DNA of 64,000 nt from Paraphysomonas bandaiensis (taxonomy: Eukaryota; Chrysophyceae), in contig CBFFRP010000292.1 in the NCBI GenBank assembly GCA_965644295.1, positions 62,001 to 126,000 of the forward strand, given 5' to 3'. Positions 1-12,921 of the stretch are shown piece by piece. Position 1 is the first letter of the stretch. Each line of letters begins with the position of its first letter. The notes below the pieces were generated by a model. It saw nothing but the letters and a program-made list of their open reading frames with translations. It made no database searches and was not told the DNA's origin. The position numbers and the translations under genes are program-made.

Positions 1-1119
1 AACTTGTTCCGCCTCACGCCTTTTGAGCTCATTCCAAGCGGCCCGACACTGTGTCTCATTTCTTTGCATCCGCGACCTCTCCTCACGCTCACGAATTGAT
101 TGGCGCATCTGCTCGCGGCCGATTAACATCTGTCGATAAGCCCGCCGGCAATTTAACCCTCGAGAAACTCGCTGAATTACGATCTACACACCAGATAGTT
201 ACGCATTGCTGCATATATTATATACGCAAACAATTTCATAGACTTATAGTATGTCAGTGCAGCAGGAATACAGTTGCGAGACAAAACACTATGTTACCGC
301 TGCCCGTCGCTTATTCGCATTGACTTCGATTTCAGATGCAATTTTCTTCTTGCGCTCTTCCCTCTCACGTCGGTCCTGCTCAACTGCTAACTCATATTCT
401 TCGTCCTTCTGTTGAAGTAAAACCTCGATTTCCTGCAGTGCCACCTGAAGACATCACGACTAGGCATCAATATTCCACATAAAAGAGTGTAATGTACACA
501 CCTGCAAGTTATCCTTGTGTCGCGTTTCATGCAGCATCAAGTCGTCGTAGAGTAACCCTCCCTCTTCTGGAACAAACGGAAGAACTGCTTCAATAGATTG
601 CTCCTCGAAATCCGAAACGTTGCTGACCACCGCACATAGTGTTTCAGTTGGTGCTGTTGTCGTTAAGCCTTGATCGCTGGTTACAGGCAGCAATTCAGCG
701 TTGTCATATGAAATACTATAAATATATTCCACAGAGGTTATCATTTCAAAAAGAACTTCCCTCACTTCGTCGGCAATTTCAACAGCGTTGAGCATATTGT
801 TATTGATGCTGGGGACAGATACGCATGCATCCGGACAATGGAGAACGTTACACTCAGAGTGCGAATTTTCATTAGGAATGTCAAATTCTACTTCTGAGTG
901 TATTTCAAGAGTAAGGTCACGACCAGTGAGGTCGGCAGTCTTGAGCAGTTCACTCCACTCTTCGGTCTCTTCGTGTGCAGGAGTATTATTGAAATTGGCA
1001 AGTTCATCTTTCAAGAGCTCGATAGACTGTGCAATAAATTCATCGTGACCCTCACTGTCGACATCTGACAGATCATCTAGATCGTCCTCAAACAGCTGCT
1101 CTAGTTCCTCTAACATCAC
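1..1119 (-). CDS. Coiled-coil protein, 5' part only (gene runs off left edge)
   Basis: I read three exons on the minus strand: 1119-502, 444-298 and 171 to the window edge. The two introns are 57 and 126 nt with GT-AG ends, and all joins stay in frame. The visible 325 residues open with a very acidic stretch (EELEQLFEDDLDDL) that lacks any signal peptide or membrane segment. After about residue 206 the chain becomes highly charged and helical (REREERKKK, then QSIREREERSRMQR), typical of a long coiled coil or an IQ-rich region. The acidic N-terminus followed by a charged helix loosely recalls LRRIQ1-type LRR/IQ proteins of cilia, but no LRR or clear IQ motif lies inside the window, so the function stays open. 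The start is the MM pair at 1119, since stops close the frame upstream. It is head-to-head with the giant receptor gene at 1778. Confidence 0.7.
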
Positions 1120-1777
1120 TCTACGTCACTCGACTGTTCTAACGGCTGTCTCTATATAACACACTCATTATCACCATCAATTCGCAGTCATGTTGGGCTA
1201 CAGTGATTGAGAATCACATCAAATCACCATCAACAGTGGCCGTATTAGAGGAAATGGACAGTTATATGAGAGTATAGTACACAGTGAACCGCAACACTAC
1301 ACGAAATGTATATATATATATATACTCCACGTAGTGTACCTATACATCCTGCATCTTAAACTGAAAGAGAATATAAGAAATACAGTAAAGTATACGGTGG
1401 GTATACCTTAAAAGCAGAAGGAGAGTAGAATACTGGTATACCGTATACCGGTATACCGGTATACGGACCATCTCAACAAATATACTTCTAACTTATAACG
1501 GTAACTCTATCCGGTCTTCTCAATGGAGGTATTCCGTATTGTATTCCTATTGGTACAGCGTATTTTATATTATATTTTATTCCCCCGGTTGACCACACAC
1601 ACAGCCGTGTGATGCATGCGATTATTTTGATCAATGACGAACGCATCATCCCATATCCCGCCCATATAGATACGCTCTAGATGAATGATCGGTCGCTATC
1701 AACACTCATATGCACTCGATGAGGTTCGAAATGAACAGAGTAAATCCATTGGGACCCATTGAAAGTGCTCTCTCGCT
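1120..1777. other. Divergent intergenic region with palindromic motifs
   Basis: This stretch separates the minus-strand coiled-coil gene from the plus-strand receptor gene, so it should hold both promoters. It has an AT dinucleotide run near 1309-1324 and a cluster of GTATAC-type palindromes at 1391-1466. No open frame here looks coding. Confidence 0.6.
1441..1466. promoter_or_regulatory. Perfect 26-bp palindrome in a divergent promoter region
   Basis: The 26 bases read identically on both strands. They are built from overlapping GTATACCGGTATAC units and closed by CCG...CGG. Related half-sites (GTATACGG, GGTATACC) lie just upstream at 1391-1440. The same 14-base core occurs at 31607-31620 in another divergent intergenic region. 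A dimeric transcription-factor site or a cruciform-forming repeat are both possible; the role is inferred only. Confidence 0.5.
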
Positions 1778-4700
1778 ATGATTTCCGTTATTCTGAGTGT
1801 TTTCTTCTGTTTGCTATCAACAACAGGTAGCTGTCCAGTTAACTGTCTCAGCGTATAATAATATGTATATCAGGTGCCCAGTACAGCAACGATGAAGATA
1901 CATTCTTATGTGACTTAGTACAAGGCTCCAATATAGGCTCAAAACTCAGCTCAGGGTGGGACTGTTCCTCAGTGGGAAACAAGTGTAATTGGGATGGAGT
2001 AACATGCGACTCGTCTGGCACTATATTAGAACTTCGTATCGACGATGAAGGAATAAGTGGCACTCTGCCTTCTTCAATTGGGCTACTCACTGAGTTGACC
2101 TACCTGAATATACAAACCAATTCATTTACTGGAACTATACCCAGTAGTATCGGTTGCCTTACTAATTTAGTGGAGATGTTTTTGCGGAGAAATTCATTTG
2201 GTGGTACTGTACCAGATGTATTTGCCCAAATGGCATATATGGAGAAATTTCGTATCAATGACAATGCTATATCAGGCACTATACCGCCATCCTTTTCCAA
2301 CTTATCTGTTGTGAGCATGTTAAGCCTCAATGATAACAGCTTCCATGGCACAATACCTTCCTTTTTCGGTACACTAACTTCACTGAGTTCTCTAGAACTG
2401 GATAAAAATGATTTTACTGGGTCGATTCCGTTATCCCTTTCGGCTCTTACTGGCCTAGAAAAAATTGAAATTAACAAAAATTCATTTTCTGGCACAGTAC
2501 CAGACATATTTGCTGGTATGAGTTCAATGACGAAATTAGAGTTTTCCACCAACTCATTTTCTGGTTTATTGCCAGCTTCCATTGGCTCCATGTCAAAGCT
2601 TAAGAGAATAATAGGTGATGATAACTTTTTGACTGGCCTGCCGTCCACAATTAGTCAATTGACTAGCTTGTCTAATGTAAAGCTGAAAGATTGCCCTCTC
2701 AGTGATATTGGTGGTTTGATGTCGTTATCTAGCCTTAAATCTTTGAGACTTCGGAATGCAAACTTGAGTACGACTATTCCTACTTCCATCAGTAATATGA
2801 ATATGCTCTCAATTCTCTCGATGCCAGCTTGTGGGCTTACGGGTTCGCTGCCTTCTGAAGTAGCGGTGTTGACGAGACTCGAAGATCTGGATTTAGAATC
2901 TAACTCATTTACGGGGGCGATCCCAACAGGTTTATGGTCACTGACTTTGCTGACATCCATAAATTTGGGTTTTAATGAATTCGTTGGGTCAATACCATCA
3001 TGTATATCATCACTTCGCAATCTGAATGAATTGTTCTTTTCTATGAACAGCTTTGACAACACACTTCCATCCAGTATCGGTGAGATTACTTCGCTCCTTG
3101 AGTTCAAAATCGACCAGAATTCACTCACTGGTACGCTTCCAACGTCAATTGGTGATTTGACAGCGTTAAAAGAATTGTACCTGAGTGAAAATTCTTTTAA
3201 TGGTCCTATACCTTCGTCGATTGGTGATTTAGGTGCTTTGGAGCTGCTATACATGAATCTAAATTCGCTCACTGGTGGTGTTCCAAGTTCCTTCTCGCAT
3301 CTAACTAATATCAAAACTATCAAGATGTATAGCAATAGTTTAAACGGCGCATACCCAAGTGCTATTTGTGGCGTGGCTTCCTTAGAAACCTTTCTTCTGA
3401 CTGACCCCGGTACAGATATCTGCAGGGCGCCCACTGCATTACCATCCGGGGAACCTACAGTCTCACCTACGAGCGAACCCTCCAGTCTACCAAGTGGAGA
3501 ACCCACAGTCCGACCATCTTCTGCGCCCTCTAATGATCCGACAAGTCAGCCAACAGCGTATCCTTCTGGCGAACCTACGAGTCAGCCCACGGGAGATCCC
3601 ACAAGGGAACCGACTGGACAACCTTCTTCTCAGCCCACGGGTCAGCCCTCGAATCAACCTACTGGGCAACCAACAACTCGACCATCTGAAGAACCTACAG
3701 TCTCACCTACGAGCGAGCCCTCCAGTCTACCAAGTGGAGAACCCACAGTCCGACCATCTTCTGCGCCCTCTAGTGATCCGACAAGTCAGCCAACAGCGTA
3801 TCCTTCTGGCGAACCTACGAGTCAGCCCACGGGAGATCCCACAAGGGAACCGACTGGACAACCTTCTTCTCAGCCCACGGGTCAGCCCTCGAATCAACCT
3901 ACTGGGCAACCAACAACTCGACCATCTGGAGAACCTACAGTCTCACCTACGAGCGAACCCTCCAGTCTACCAAGTGGAGAACCCACAGTCCGACCATCTT
4001 CTGCGCCCTCTAGTGATCCGACAAGTCAGCCAACAGCGTATCCTTCTGGCGAACCTACGAGTCAGCCCACGGGAGATCCCACAAGGGAACCGACTGGACA
4101 ACCTTCTTCTCAGCCCACGGGTCAGCCCTCGAATCAACCTACTGGGCAACCAACAACTCGACCATCTGGAGAACCTACAGTCTCACCTACGAGCGAACCC
4201 TCCAGTCTACCAAGTGGAGAACCCACAGTCCGACCATCTTCTGCGCCCTCTAGTGATCCGACAAGTCAGCCAACAGCGTATCCTTCTGGCGAACCTACGA
4301 GTCAGCCCACGGGAGATCCCACAAGGGAACCGACTGGACAACCTTCTTCTCAGCCCACGGGTCAGCCCTCGAATCAACCTACTGGGCAACCAACAACTCG
4401 ACCATCTGGAGAACCTACAGTCTCACCTACGAGCGAACCCTCCAGTCTACCAAGTGGAGAACCCACAGTCCGACCATCTTCTGCGCCCTCTAGTGATCCG
4501 ACAAGTCAGCCAACAGCGTATCCTTCTGGCGAACCTACGAGTCAGCCCACGGGAGATCCCACAAGGGAACCGACTGGACAACCTTCTTCTCAGCCCACGG
4601 GTCAGCCCTCGAATCAACCTACTGGGCAACCAACAACTCGACCATCTGGAGAACCTACAGTCTCACCTACGAGCGAACCCTCCAGTCTACCAAGTGGAGA

Positions 4701-7700
4701 ACCCACAGTCCGACCATCTTCTGCGCCCTCTAGTGATCCGACAAGTCAGCCAACAGCGTATCCTTCTGGCGAACCTACGAGTCAGCCCACGGGAGATCCC
4801 ACAAGGGAACCGACTGGACAACCTTCTTCACAGCCCACGGGTCAGCCCTCGAATCAACCTACTGGGCAACCAACAACTCGACCATCTGGAGAACCTACAG
4901 TCTCACCTACGAGCGAACCCTCCAGTCTACCAAGTGGAGAACCCACAGTCCGACCATCTTCTGCGCCCTCTAGTGATCCGACAAGTCAGCCAACAGCGTA
5001 TCCTTCTGGCGAACCTACGAGTCAGCCCACGGGAGATCCCACAAGGGAACCGACTGGACAACCAACAACTCGACCATCCCGTCAACCGACTGGTGAGCCT
5101 ACTCTCGTGCCGTCTTTGATACCAACATCTTCCCCAACTATTGAGCCATCTGCATATCCTACAAGTGGCCCATCCTTCAACCCTACTTCAGAACCGTCTT
5201 GTGTCCCATCAGGTCGGCAAGTTACTCTCTCAGTTATGATTTATGTATAGCCCCGTCTCTTATTCTGTCCTTTAGGTTTCCCATCCGCTTTGCCCAGTGC
5301 TAAGCCATCCAGCTTACCGACCTGCGTTCCGACATACTTTCCCTCGATCAAACCGACCCGTCGACCCACAGCACAGCCAACGTTTTCTGGGGATACCAAT
5401 CGTCCAACGTCTTTTCCTACTATCAAACCTACGATTATACCCTCGTCGTATCCATCGTTAGGTCCAACGTCTTCCGCACCTACATCTCTACCTACTCTCA
5501 GTCCGACACACTCCCCACCTCCAGATATATTGAATGTCGAAATTGACACTACGAAATATGATGTAACTATATATGCTAACTTGTCAAAGGAGGGTATGTT
5601 GTATTGTGGAGTGTACTCCATATCTGTGTCTCCCCTTTCCACATCTTCAATTATTGTTAAGAATAATTTTGCCAGTGCTCCCTCACCCGAAGTTTCCGCT
5701 CATCTGAAGGTTGGCAATTTGCAGCCCAGTACTAGTTATGATGTATATTGCGTGGCGAGAAGCATTTACGGCATGACTACTACTTTCGATGATATGATGC
5801 TAAATAAGGAGAGAGTCCGCACAGCGTGTTGCAAGGGGGTATTAATCTCTTTGACCGGTGTTTCGTTTTCTGAAAGGCATGATGTGCCATCATTTCTTAC
5901 AGTAACTGCCACTGCTGCCCCAGTATCTCCTCTCTCTGTTACACTTTCCGCAATGCGTATGGATAATTCATCTGTAAGCAACGACATGTTCATTCCAAAA
6001 AGTATTGTGATTAATTCGAAATCATGGTCAATTTCGCGACCAGTGGCTTTGATTGGCTCATCTCCGGGTCGTTATGGTGTCAGCGCTGTTATTAGTGGTC
6101 CAGATGCTTCTGACTATGAGGTTTCATTTGATGGCCATTACGAGTTTGTTCTCCAACCATCCAATGTGGAGCCCCCTATTCCACTTCTCACGTCTGCGAT
6201 GTTTACACCTGATGGACTATCCATTATAGTCAAGTTTGATTCTCCCACTGATATGGCTGGTCTATCGTCATTGTTTCCTTGTTCACATGTATTTTCTTTC
6301 GTTGGGGATGACTACGCAATATGTCAATGGACTAGTGCATCGGCCGCCCTCGTATCTCTCAGAGGAGTTCCCCGTGTGGGTGTAGGTGATAGAATTGTTG
6401 TTGTTGACGACGTCCTGCGGGCATCCTGCCGTATGTCTTACGCTGAGTGTCAACAGTGGGCGACTGTGAATTCGACATTGGCAATTTCGATCCGAGGCCC
6501 CAATGCCCCTACATCTCCGGTGGTTGTAGTATCTGGTCCTGAAGTAGCTGGACCGTGTGATAAAGTTGTTTTAGATTTGCTGTCTTCGACTGGTGATGGT
6601 GGGAGGGACTGGAAAAATCAGACTGTTGCTGTACAGGGCCAGCACAGCGGCTCTGTCGAGTCGCTGAATGATTTTTTCTTAAATGCTTATGACTTAAAGT
6701 CTTTGACCCCTCTTCCGCAGGATACCCTCAAGCCTGGGTATTTCTATGATTTCCATTTTACCTTGTGTAACTTCTTAGGGGCATGTGCCCAGGCTGTACA
6801 CCATCTTGTGGTCACAAATAGCGCCGTGCCATCTGTTCAAATATTAGGTCGGAACTCAAGATCGATTACGACAGATACATCACTGGTTCTACACGCGCAG
6901 GCCTACATGTCTGAGTGTGACGGTGTGAAATCGAACTCTGGTCTAGACTACGTTTGGGTTGTGACAAGAGATGGAGTTCAAGATAGCTCAGTGGGCTCAA
7001 TATCACGAGATGTTGCCAAATTCAAAGTATTGCCGTTCACAATGCACCCCGGATCTGTGTATGAGTTCTCGGTAACTGTGTCGAACCCTACCTCTCTGCA
7101 GAAGTCGTCCGCCTCCGCCCACGTGGAGGTTTCCCAATCAGACATCGTTGCGGTAATTGCTGGTGGTACACATCAAACAGTCCGACTCGGTGGAAGTATT
7201 ATTTTGGATGCAACGGGTAGTTATGACGCAGGTACTCCCGACTCAAGTGATTCGCGCTTGACGTACTCATGGAGCTGTTATCAACGCAAGCCCACACTGT
7301 CCTCTTATTGCGGTATAGACATGTCCATAAACCGGTCTATTGTCGTGGCACATCCTATGCCAACAACCAGTGCGTTGTCCGAGTTCGTTATCACGGTAGC
7401 TGTTTATGATTCATCACGTGAGAGTGAGCAGAATGTGTACATATCAGTCGGAGAGGCATTGGACCCTGTGGGAGCGATATCAATGATGCACCCGGCGAAG
7501 AAGTTCAACGCAGCTGATGATATCACTCTATTGGGTGCTCTTGAACTCTCACTTCCTGCCCAGATTGAGTGGGTTGTGGAAGGTCAATCTCTTGACCTTG
7601 CTACTGTGTCCCGCACTGCAGTATCCAGGAGATTTGAGCCAGGTCAACATGTATTGAATCTTGTTATCGTCAAGAATTCACTCATTGGAAGAATTAATCC

Positions 7701-10700
7701 GTATGTATTTTCCCTCTCTGCTAATAATTACACTCTGGCGTCAATGTCTGTCGTAGTCAACTCCTCTCCCTCTCCAGGTGTATTCTCAGTGTCTCCCCCC
7801 AATGGCACTGCTATCAACACTAAGTTCATGTTTGTAGCTTCTCAGTGGACAGATGACGATACTCCTATGTCTTTTCAGTTCGGTTACTTGTCTCAACAGG
7901 GCGATGTTAAAGTGGTCAGGGGGCGTTCTGAATCTGGGTACGATACGTCTGTGTTGCCTGCAGGCCTGAAGACTGATAATTATCATTTAACATGTCATGT
8001 AATGGTGTTTGATACATTACATGCGCATACGTCATCAACCGCGGTTGTTTCTGTAAGCGAAACAAAGCTCAACTCCACTGACCTTCAAGTTATCATAGCA
8101 GAAGAACTCAGTGTTAGCACTGGTAATATGGATGACACCAAAGAAACTCTATCAGTTGCAAGCTCTTTGTTGAATGCCATAGATTGCTCCAGTGCACCTG
8201 ACTGCGCGGTTTTGGATCGTGAGGAGTGTGCAAACGTGGATAATACTTGTGGGCGGTGTTTGTCAGGGTATATTGGCACGGATGGTGATGACAATTCGGA
8301 ATGTATCAGTGCTGAAACAGTTATCATAGAGTCACGCATTAATGATACGCGCTCCTGTGACACTGATAGTGACTGTGGTGTGTGGATGTACTGTGATATT
8401 GAAAGCGGTATTTGCAAGAAATCTAGCAAAGAATGTCGAAAGAGTTGTTTCGGCAATGGGGATTGCAGATACGAAAGTGTTGACACTGGTATACCAGTTG
8501 ACGTATGTCATATGGGAGACACTTCCTGCGAGGCTATATGCAAGTGCTGGGAGGGATATAGCGGCGATATTTGCAAATTCAGAACAACTGAGTTGGAGGC
8601 AAAGAAGTTGATTCGACAACAACTTCTCGAAAGTCTGCAATCTGTGTGCGATACTGATGAACCCAGTGCCGATAGCATCACTACATGGCAGTCCTCCCTC
8701 AATGGTATCACTCAGTTATCAGATGAACTCTCACCAGATGCAGCCGACATTGCTCTTAATATTGCTGATTCTATACTGTCGAGTGTGTTGGAATATGATG
8801 TATCTTCTGATGTTCTGCTTGGAGTATTAAAATCGGTGGACTCAGCAGTCGTCGCCTCAATGTCGTCCCCGAAGGAATCAGTTCGCCGACGACTCTCTAC
8901 GTTAGTAGATACCATTGATCTATTGGATACTTTTGGAAACCGCGTTGCTGCGGGTATGGTTGAGGGGCAGAGAGCAATTGCAAGCATTAATAAGATGTTC
9001 AGGATAACCACAGGTGTGGTATCTAATGCGGAATATATATCTATACCGCAGACTTCTACAGAGCTGTCATCCGGCATAGAACCCACAACTTTATACACCT
9101 CTGGTCAACCTGATTCTACTGTACGTGTTTCGGCTATGTCTATTAAGGCAAGACTGTATAACAATTCTGCTGACTTTAACTCCAATGCGCTCCGACTGCA
9201 ATTTATCAACAGCATGTTAGACAGTAACGCAACGGTTACATTTGCCATTCAGAATAATGTGGAGACAACATATGAATCTCTGTATAGTTCTACTGTTGTC
9301 AACACGACCTGTCTACTTGGAGAGACCGGCGTGTACGAACATACATGTCCTGGCGGACATGCGGGCGATATATTAGTCACACATACATGTAATGGGAGTG
9401 CCGTCTTGATTGAAACAAAGTGCCCAACAGTCACTGCATTGCCTGCCTGCCGGGTGCTAAGTGGAGAATCCTTCAATTGTTATGTGCGTTCGTATTCCAT
9501 CACATCCACCACCTGTTCTTGCTCACGGATAAATGATGGTGGGGAGCGGCGATCTCTCTCAATTCAGCACACTGGGGCTCTTGAGGTCTGTTGTTAGTGT
9601 GTGTGATATGCAAGTATTCTAAGTAGTTTCTATGAGTAGGTTGTTGCTGTATCTGAGCTCGTGACAGAGGACTTTGTTACGACCGTGTCAACTTCCAGTG
9701 AATTAGATTCTGTCGAAGATCTGGAGAAGGCCGTGATCGTGATCTTGTTGTACGGTGTCATGTGGTATGTGCCTCTGGTATTTGCTTATGCTCCATGTAT
9801 AACCGGCTGTATCAATACAGGACTGGCGGTTTACTTGGAATTATGATGTGCTCATTTCGACAGTGGCACTTATACAGGAAGGTGGGCGAAAACTTATCTT
9901 ATTCTGAGAAGAGGGAAAAACTGGCAAGTTTTGCGAAGTCCAAAGCTGATGTAAGAAATTACCTCACGGCTTATGTGAACGAAGTATTTCCTGCTGTTTT
10001 TCTGACGAAATCAGTAATGCGGAGACTCTTTGATGAAATTTGCAAGCACCACAGGTATTTAGGGTTGTTGATGGACGTACATGCAATGCTTAATAAGTGT
10101 GTTGAGTATAGGTACTTGACATTGTTAACTGCTAGTGGTATCAATGGCGATAGCAAGCGCATTCTGACAGGTGATTTTATCGATTTCAATGGAAACATTA
10201 TGTCTAAATTCCGTCAGGGCTTCACCTTTTGACTGTGCAGAGCATGCTGATGTTTGTTCTAGCGGTTTGCTACGACCTGGTAATATTGCATACGTTTAAT
10301 AGTTGATTTCCTCTCTCATGTTGTATGTTTCAGCAATTTCCTCAGGACGATGGGTCGTGTGAGTCACACACGACCGAGTTATCATGTCTCAGGCAGAAAT
10401 CTGTTTTTGACGTTGATAAGTCTGTGTGTTCGTGGGATGAAGATAGTTCACAACAGTCTGGATACTCATGTACATATGAATCTCCGGCGTTTACTGTTTG
10501 GGTAAGTCTCTCTTAAGAAATGCTTATCAAACCAATTGATTATTGCTGCGAATAGGTTATTGTCATAATATCCGTAGTAGTGGCTGTTGTGACAGCACCT
10601 GTCAATTTGTTGGTTGACTTTCTGTTCATTGAGATATTGTCCGCGCCTGGTGCTGATGCTGTTAAAATCCAGTCCAGGGAGTCAGTGATGGTGAGAGCCG

Positions 10701-12921
10701 CTCAACGCGCATCTGCTGTGGGGCGGAGGGTGTCCGCGATATCTGCAGAGGCCATGAACAAATTACGTAAAAATGTACTGATGAAGTCGAAATCATCTCT
10801 AGATTTTAACAGCATACAAAAGACGCGAGTTGTACCAGAGTCAATGGAAGAGGCTCATTTATTGGCGTCAGTTTCTATTGGAGATATTTTACATAATGTA
10901 CAAGAGAAACTCAACTCTCGTGTACACACGCTTGATAAGTTCCGAAAGGAATCTAACACGTTTAAGTCGAAGCAGATTTTAGTACAGAAACGACGTTCTG
11001 CGCAACGTAGAGTCAGTGATGTTAGCGAGTCTCAGTTTGATAGCACTGATGCTGCCATCGACGACTTATTTTTGGATTTTACTGTAGACCTTGCGGAACA
11101 GAGAAAGCATGTCAAGCGTAACCAAAGGGAATCATTTGACAGTATGTGGGGCATTGATCCCACGGGCGAATTTTCCAAACAAACAGAGAGATCCATATTT
11201 TGCACTCACAAGATAAGAAGTGCTGAGCGCTCGTTGCAAGATGAAATGAAATTTGTTCGGCGCGAGACGCAGGCAAAGTTCGAAAAGCTCCGTTTCGCAA
11301 CGGATGTTCAAATTGGAATGGAAATATTGCATCTATTCATCATTGACTTGCTTGGTCGGGATACTCCTGTCGCAAAGGTGAGTCATGTGTGCTTTTCACA
11401 ATGGTTGTTAAAGACATGGGTGTGCAGATATTCATGACGAAGAGTGAAGAAGAGTAAGATCCTTTTCAACCAAACCATCGCCTTAATCTCTCTTTTAGTT
11501 TTAGGCATTCGTTTGTTGTGACAAAGACGGTTAAGGTTTTTGCCTGGATTTTGGTTGCCTGTTTAAACCTATTTTTCGTCTACTTCTCTGTCCTGCGTGG
11601 GTTGGAGCGCGGTGTCGAGTGGCAGGTACATGGCAAAATGTTGAGCTTTATGATATATCACTTATACGATGTACAGAGATTATATTTAGTTGCTTGTCTG
11701 ATGCAGTTTTTCATCGAGATATTTTTCTATGAGGTCAGCAATGTCCCCCATTTCATTGTATATGATGCGTAATTGTACTCTCAGACCTCGGAATGTGCTA
11801 TTGTGCACTTTTACATTCCTGATTTGGCTCGAAACGAGGTGCGAAGTGTAGGGTTCGCGATCCACCAAGCGGTAAATAAAGTGTGCACAGCCACTGTAGA
11901 GAGTGCGGGGAATATGATTTTAGATGCACCCAGATATTTTTTTGTTTCATCTAATGTGGCGAAGAGGTTCCCGGATTTATTGGAGAGTGCAATAGTTATG
12001 AGTTATCACACTTATTCACCTGGAGAATTAGCTCGTAAATGGCGTTTCTCTTACTCATCTGACACTTTTTCAACTTCACTTAACCCATGGTCCCGATCCA
12101 GGTCTCGTGTTGGTCGTTTCACTGTTAGCACTGTGCTTGTGGGAATACTACAGCGACTGGGTGCGATGTCACCTACAGTGCAGCGGGTCGTCATTCACAC
12201 CCTACAGCCTCTCGTTGTCAGCGCAATATTCCTTTCGACTGTAGTGCTAAGAAAGCACCCGCTCTTTATATGCATTTTGGTCCCTCTCGTACTATACATA
12301 ATATACGTTGTTAGAAGAGACCTCGAAAGTGAAAGCGACAACAATTCTAATTGCAGCGCTGTACACCCGTCAGATTTCGCGTCCCAGAGTGGCGAGGTGC
12401 CTGATATTTGCGAAGTCGGTGCACCAACACGGAGCATTGGTTCCGTGGCTCCAATAGGCTCTGATGACAAATATACAAAGCCACCGATAAATTCTATGCA
12501 TTCTATCGACACTCCTATAAATAATGTCACACTTTGCGATAAAGCTACGGAGGAATGCATTAACTTAGATATGTCAGATTCAAGCGAGTGGTCCATTAGT
12601 TCCGGTGGATTTGATCATCAGCTGAACGTTGTGGATATGTTTACTATGTCTAGCTCGAGTGACTCTCACTCCGCCGCTTCTGATACTGATACGTTTAATT
12701 CCGAAGAAGCTCGAAATGGGATGGTAGCTGAATCTATGCGTGTCAACGGTATATTTAACGCAGCTTTGACTGATGATAACGACAACCTGCCGCACGAAAT
12801 AGCAGCTGATGTGGCGAGAGAAATGATAAACGCAAGTACTATCATGGAGCATGATAGTTCTTTACTGGATATTGGTGTTAAATCCACACCTGCAGTAGTA
12901 AAGAAAATAGACAGTGAATAA
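1778..12921 (+). CDS. Giant LRR - PSxPT repeat - REJ - EGF - GPS - multi-TM receptor (polycystin-1/adhesion-receptor-like)
   Basis: I assembled 12 exons: 1778-1826, 1874-5212, 5276-9585, 9640-9764, 9821-10170, 10218-10279, 10334-10501, 10556-11377, 11428-11453, 11499-11625, 11677-11733 and 11785-12921. They sum to 10,572 nt, exactly 3,524 codons. Order of parts: signal peptide (about residues 1-18); an LRRNT-like Cys-Trp cap; about 18 plant-type LRRs (LxGxIP) to about residue 520; an 80-residue Pro/Ser/Thr repeat array (about 542-1085); a low-complexity PT stretch; a REJ/PKD-like extracellular region (about 1220-2090); a Cys-rich EGF-like region (about 2100-2230, CKCWEGYSGDIC); and a GPS-like motif near 2540 (TTCSCSRIND). 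Then come hydrophobic segments near 2595, 2730, 2800, 3095, 3130 and two at 3280-3321, and a Ser/Asp-rich cytoplasmic tail. The REJ-GPS-TM order resembles polycystin-1, but I see no PLAT domain after TM1 and no 6-TM channel. It is likely a surface receptor or adhesion protein that may self-cleave at the GPS. Ligand and signalling are unknown. Confidence 0.88.
3450..5076 (+). repeat. 240-bp near-identical tandem array (6 full units plus a partial 7th)
   Basis: Unit starts fall near 3451, 3691, 3931, 4171, 4411, 4651 and 4891. The last unit is shortened by an internal deletion of about 50 nt before 5076. Between units I see only a few base changes (3533, 3689, 3717 and 4830). Each unit encodes 80 residues made of four-residue modules such as PTSQ, PTGQ, PSGE and PTRE. 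This is a mucin- or stalk-like segment between the LRR head and the REJ region. Such identity points to recent expansion or gene conversion, so copy number probably differs between alleles. Confidence 0.97.

Noticed and set aside
1700-1740. AGGTTCGAAAT, like a tRNA B box
   Set aside because: No A box or cloverleaf could be drawn around it; no other tRNA candidate was found.
3450-5076. Regular repeats considered as a CRISPR-like array
   Set aside because: The unit is a contiguous 240-bp coding repeat without spacers, in a eukaryotic gene.
3487-5119. 541-codon forward frame and several 60-codon minus-strand frames over the tandem array
   Set aside because: They are shadows of the repeat encoding the receptor stalk; the main frame has a signal peptide, LRRs and in-frame splicing on both sides.
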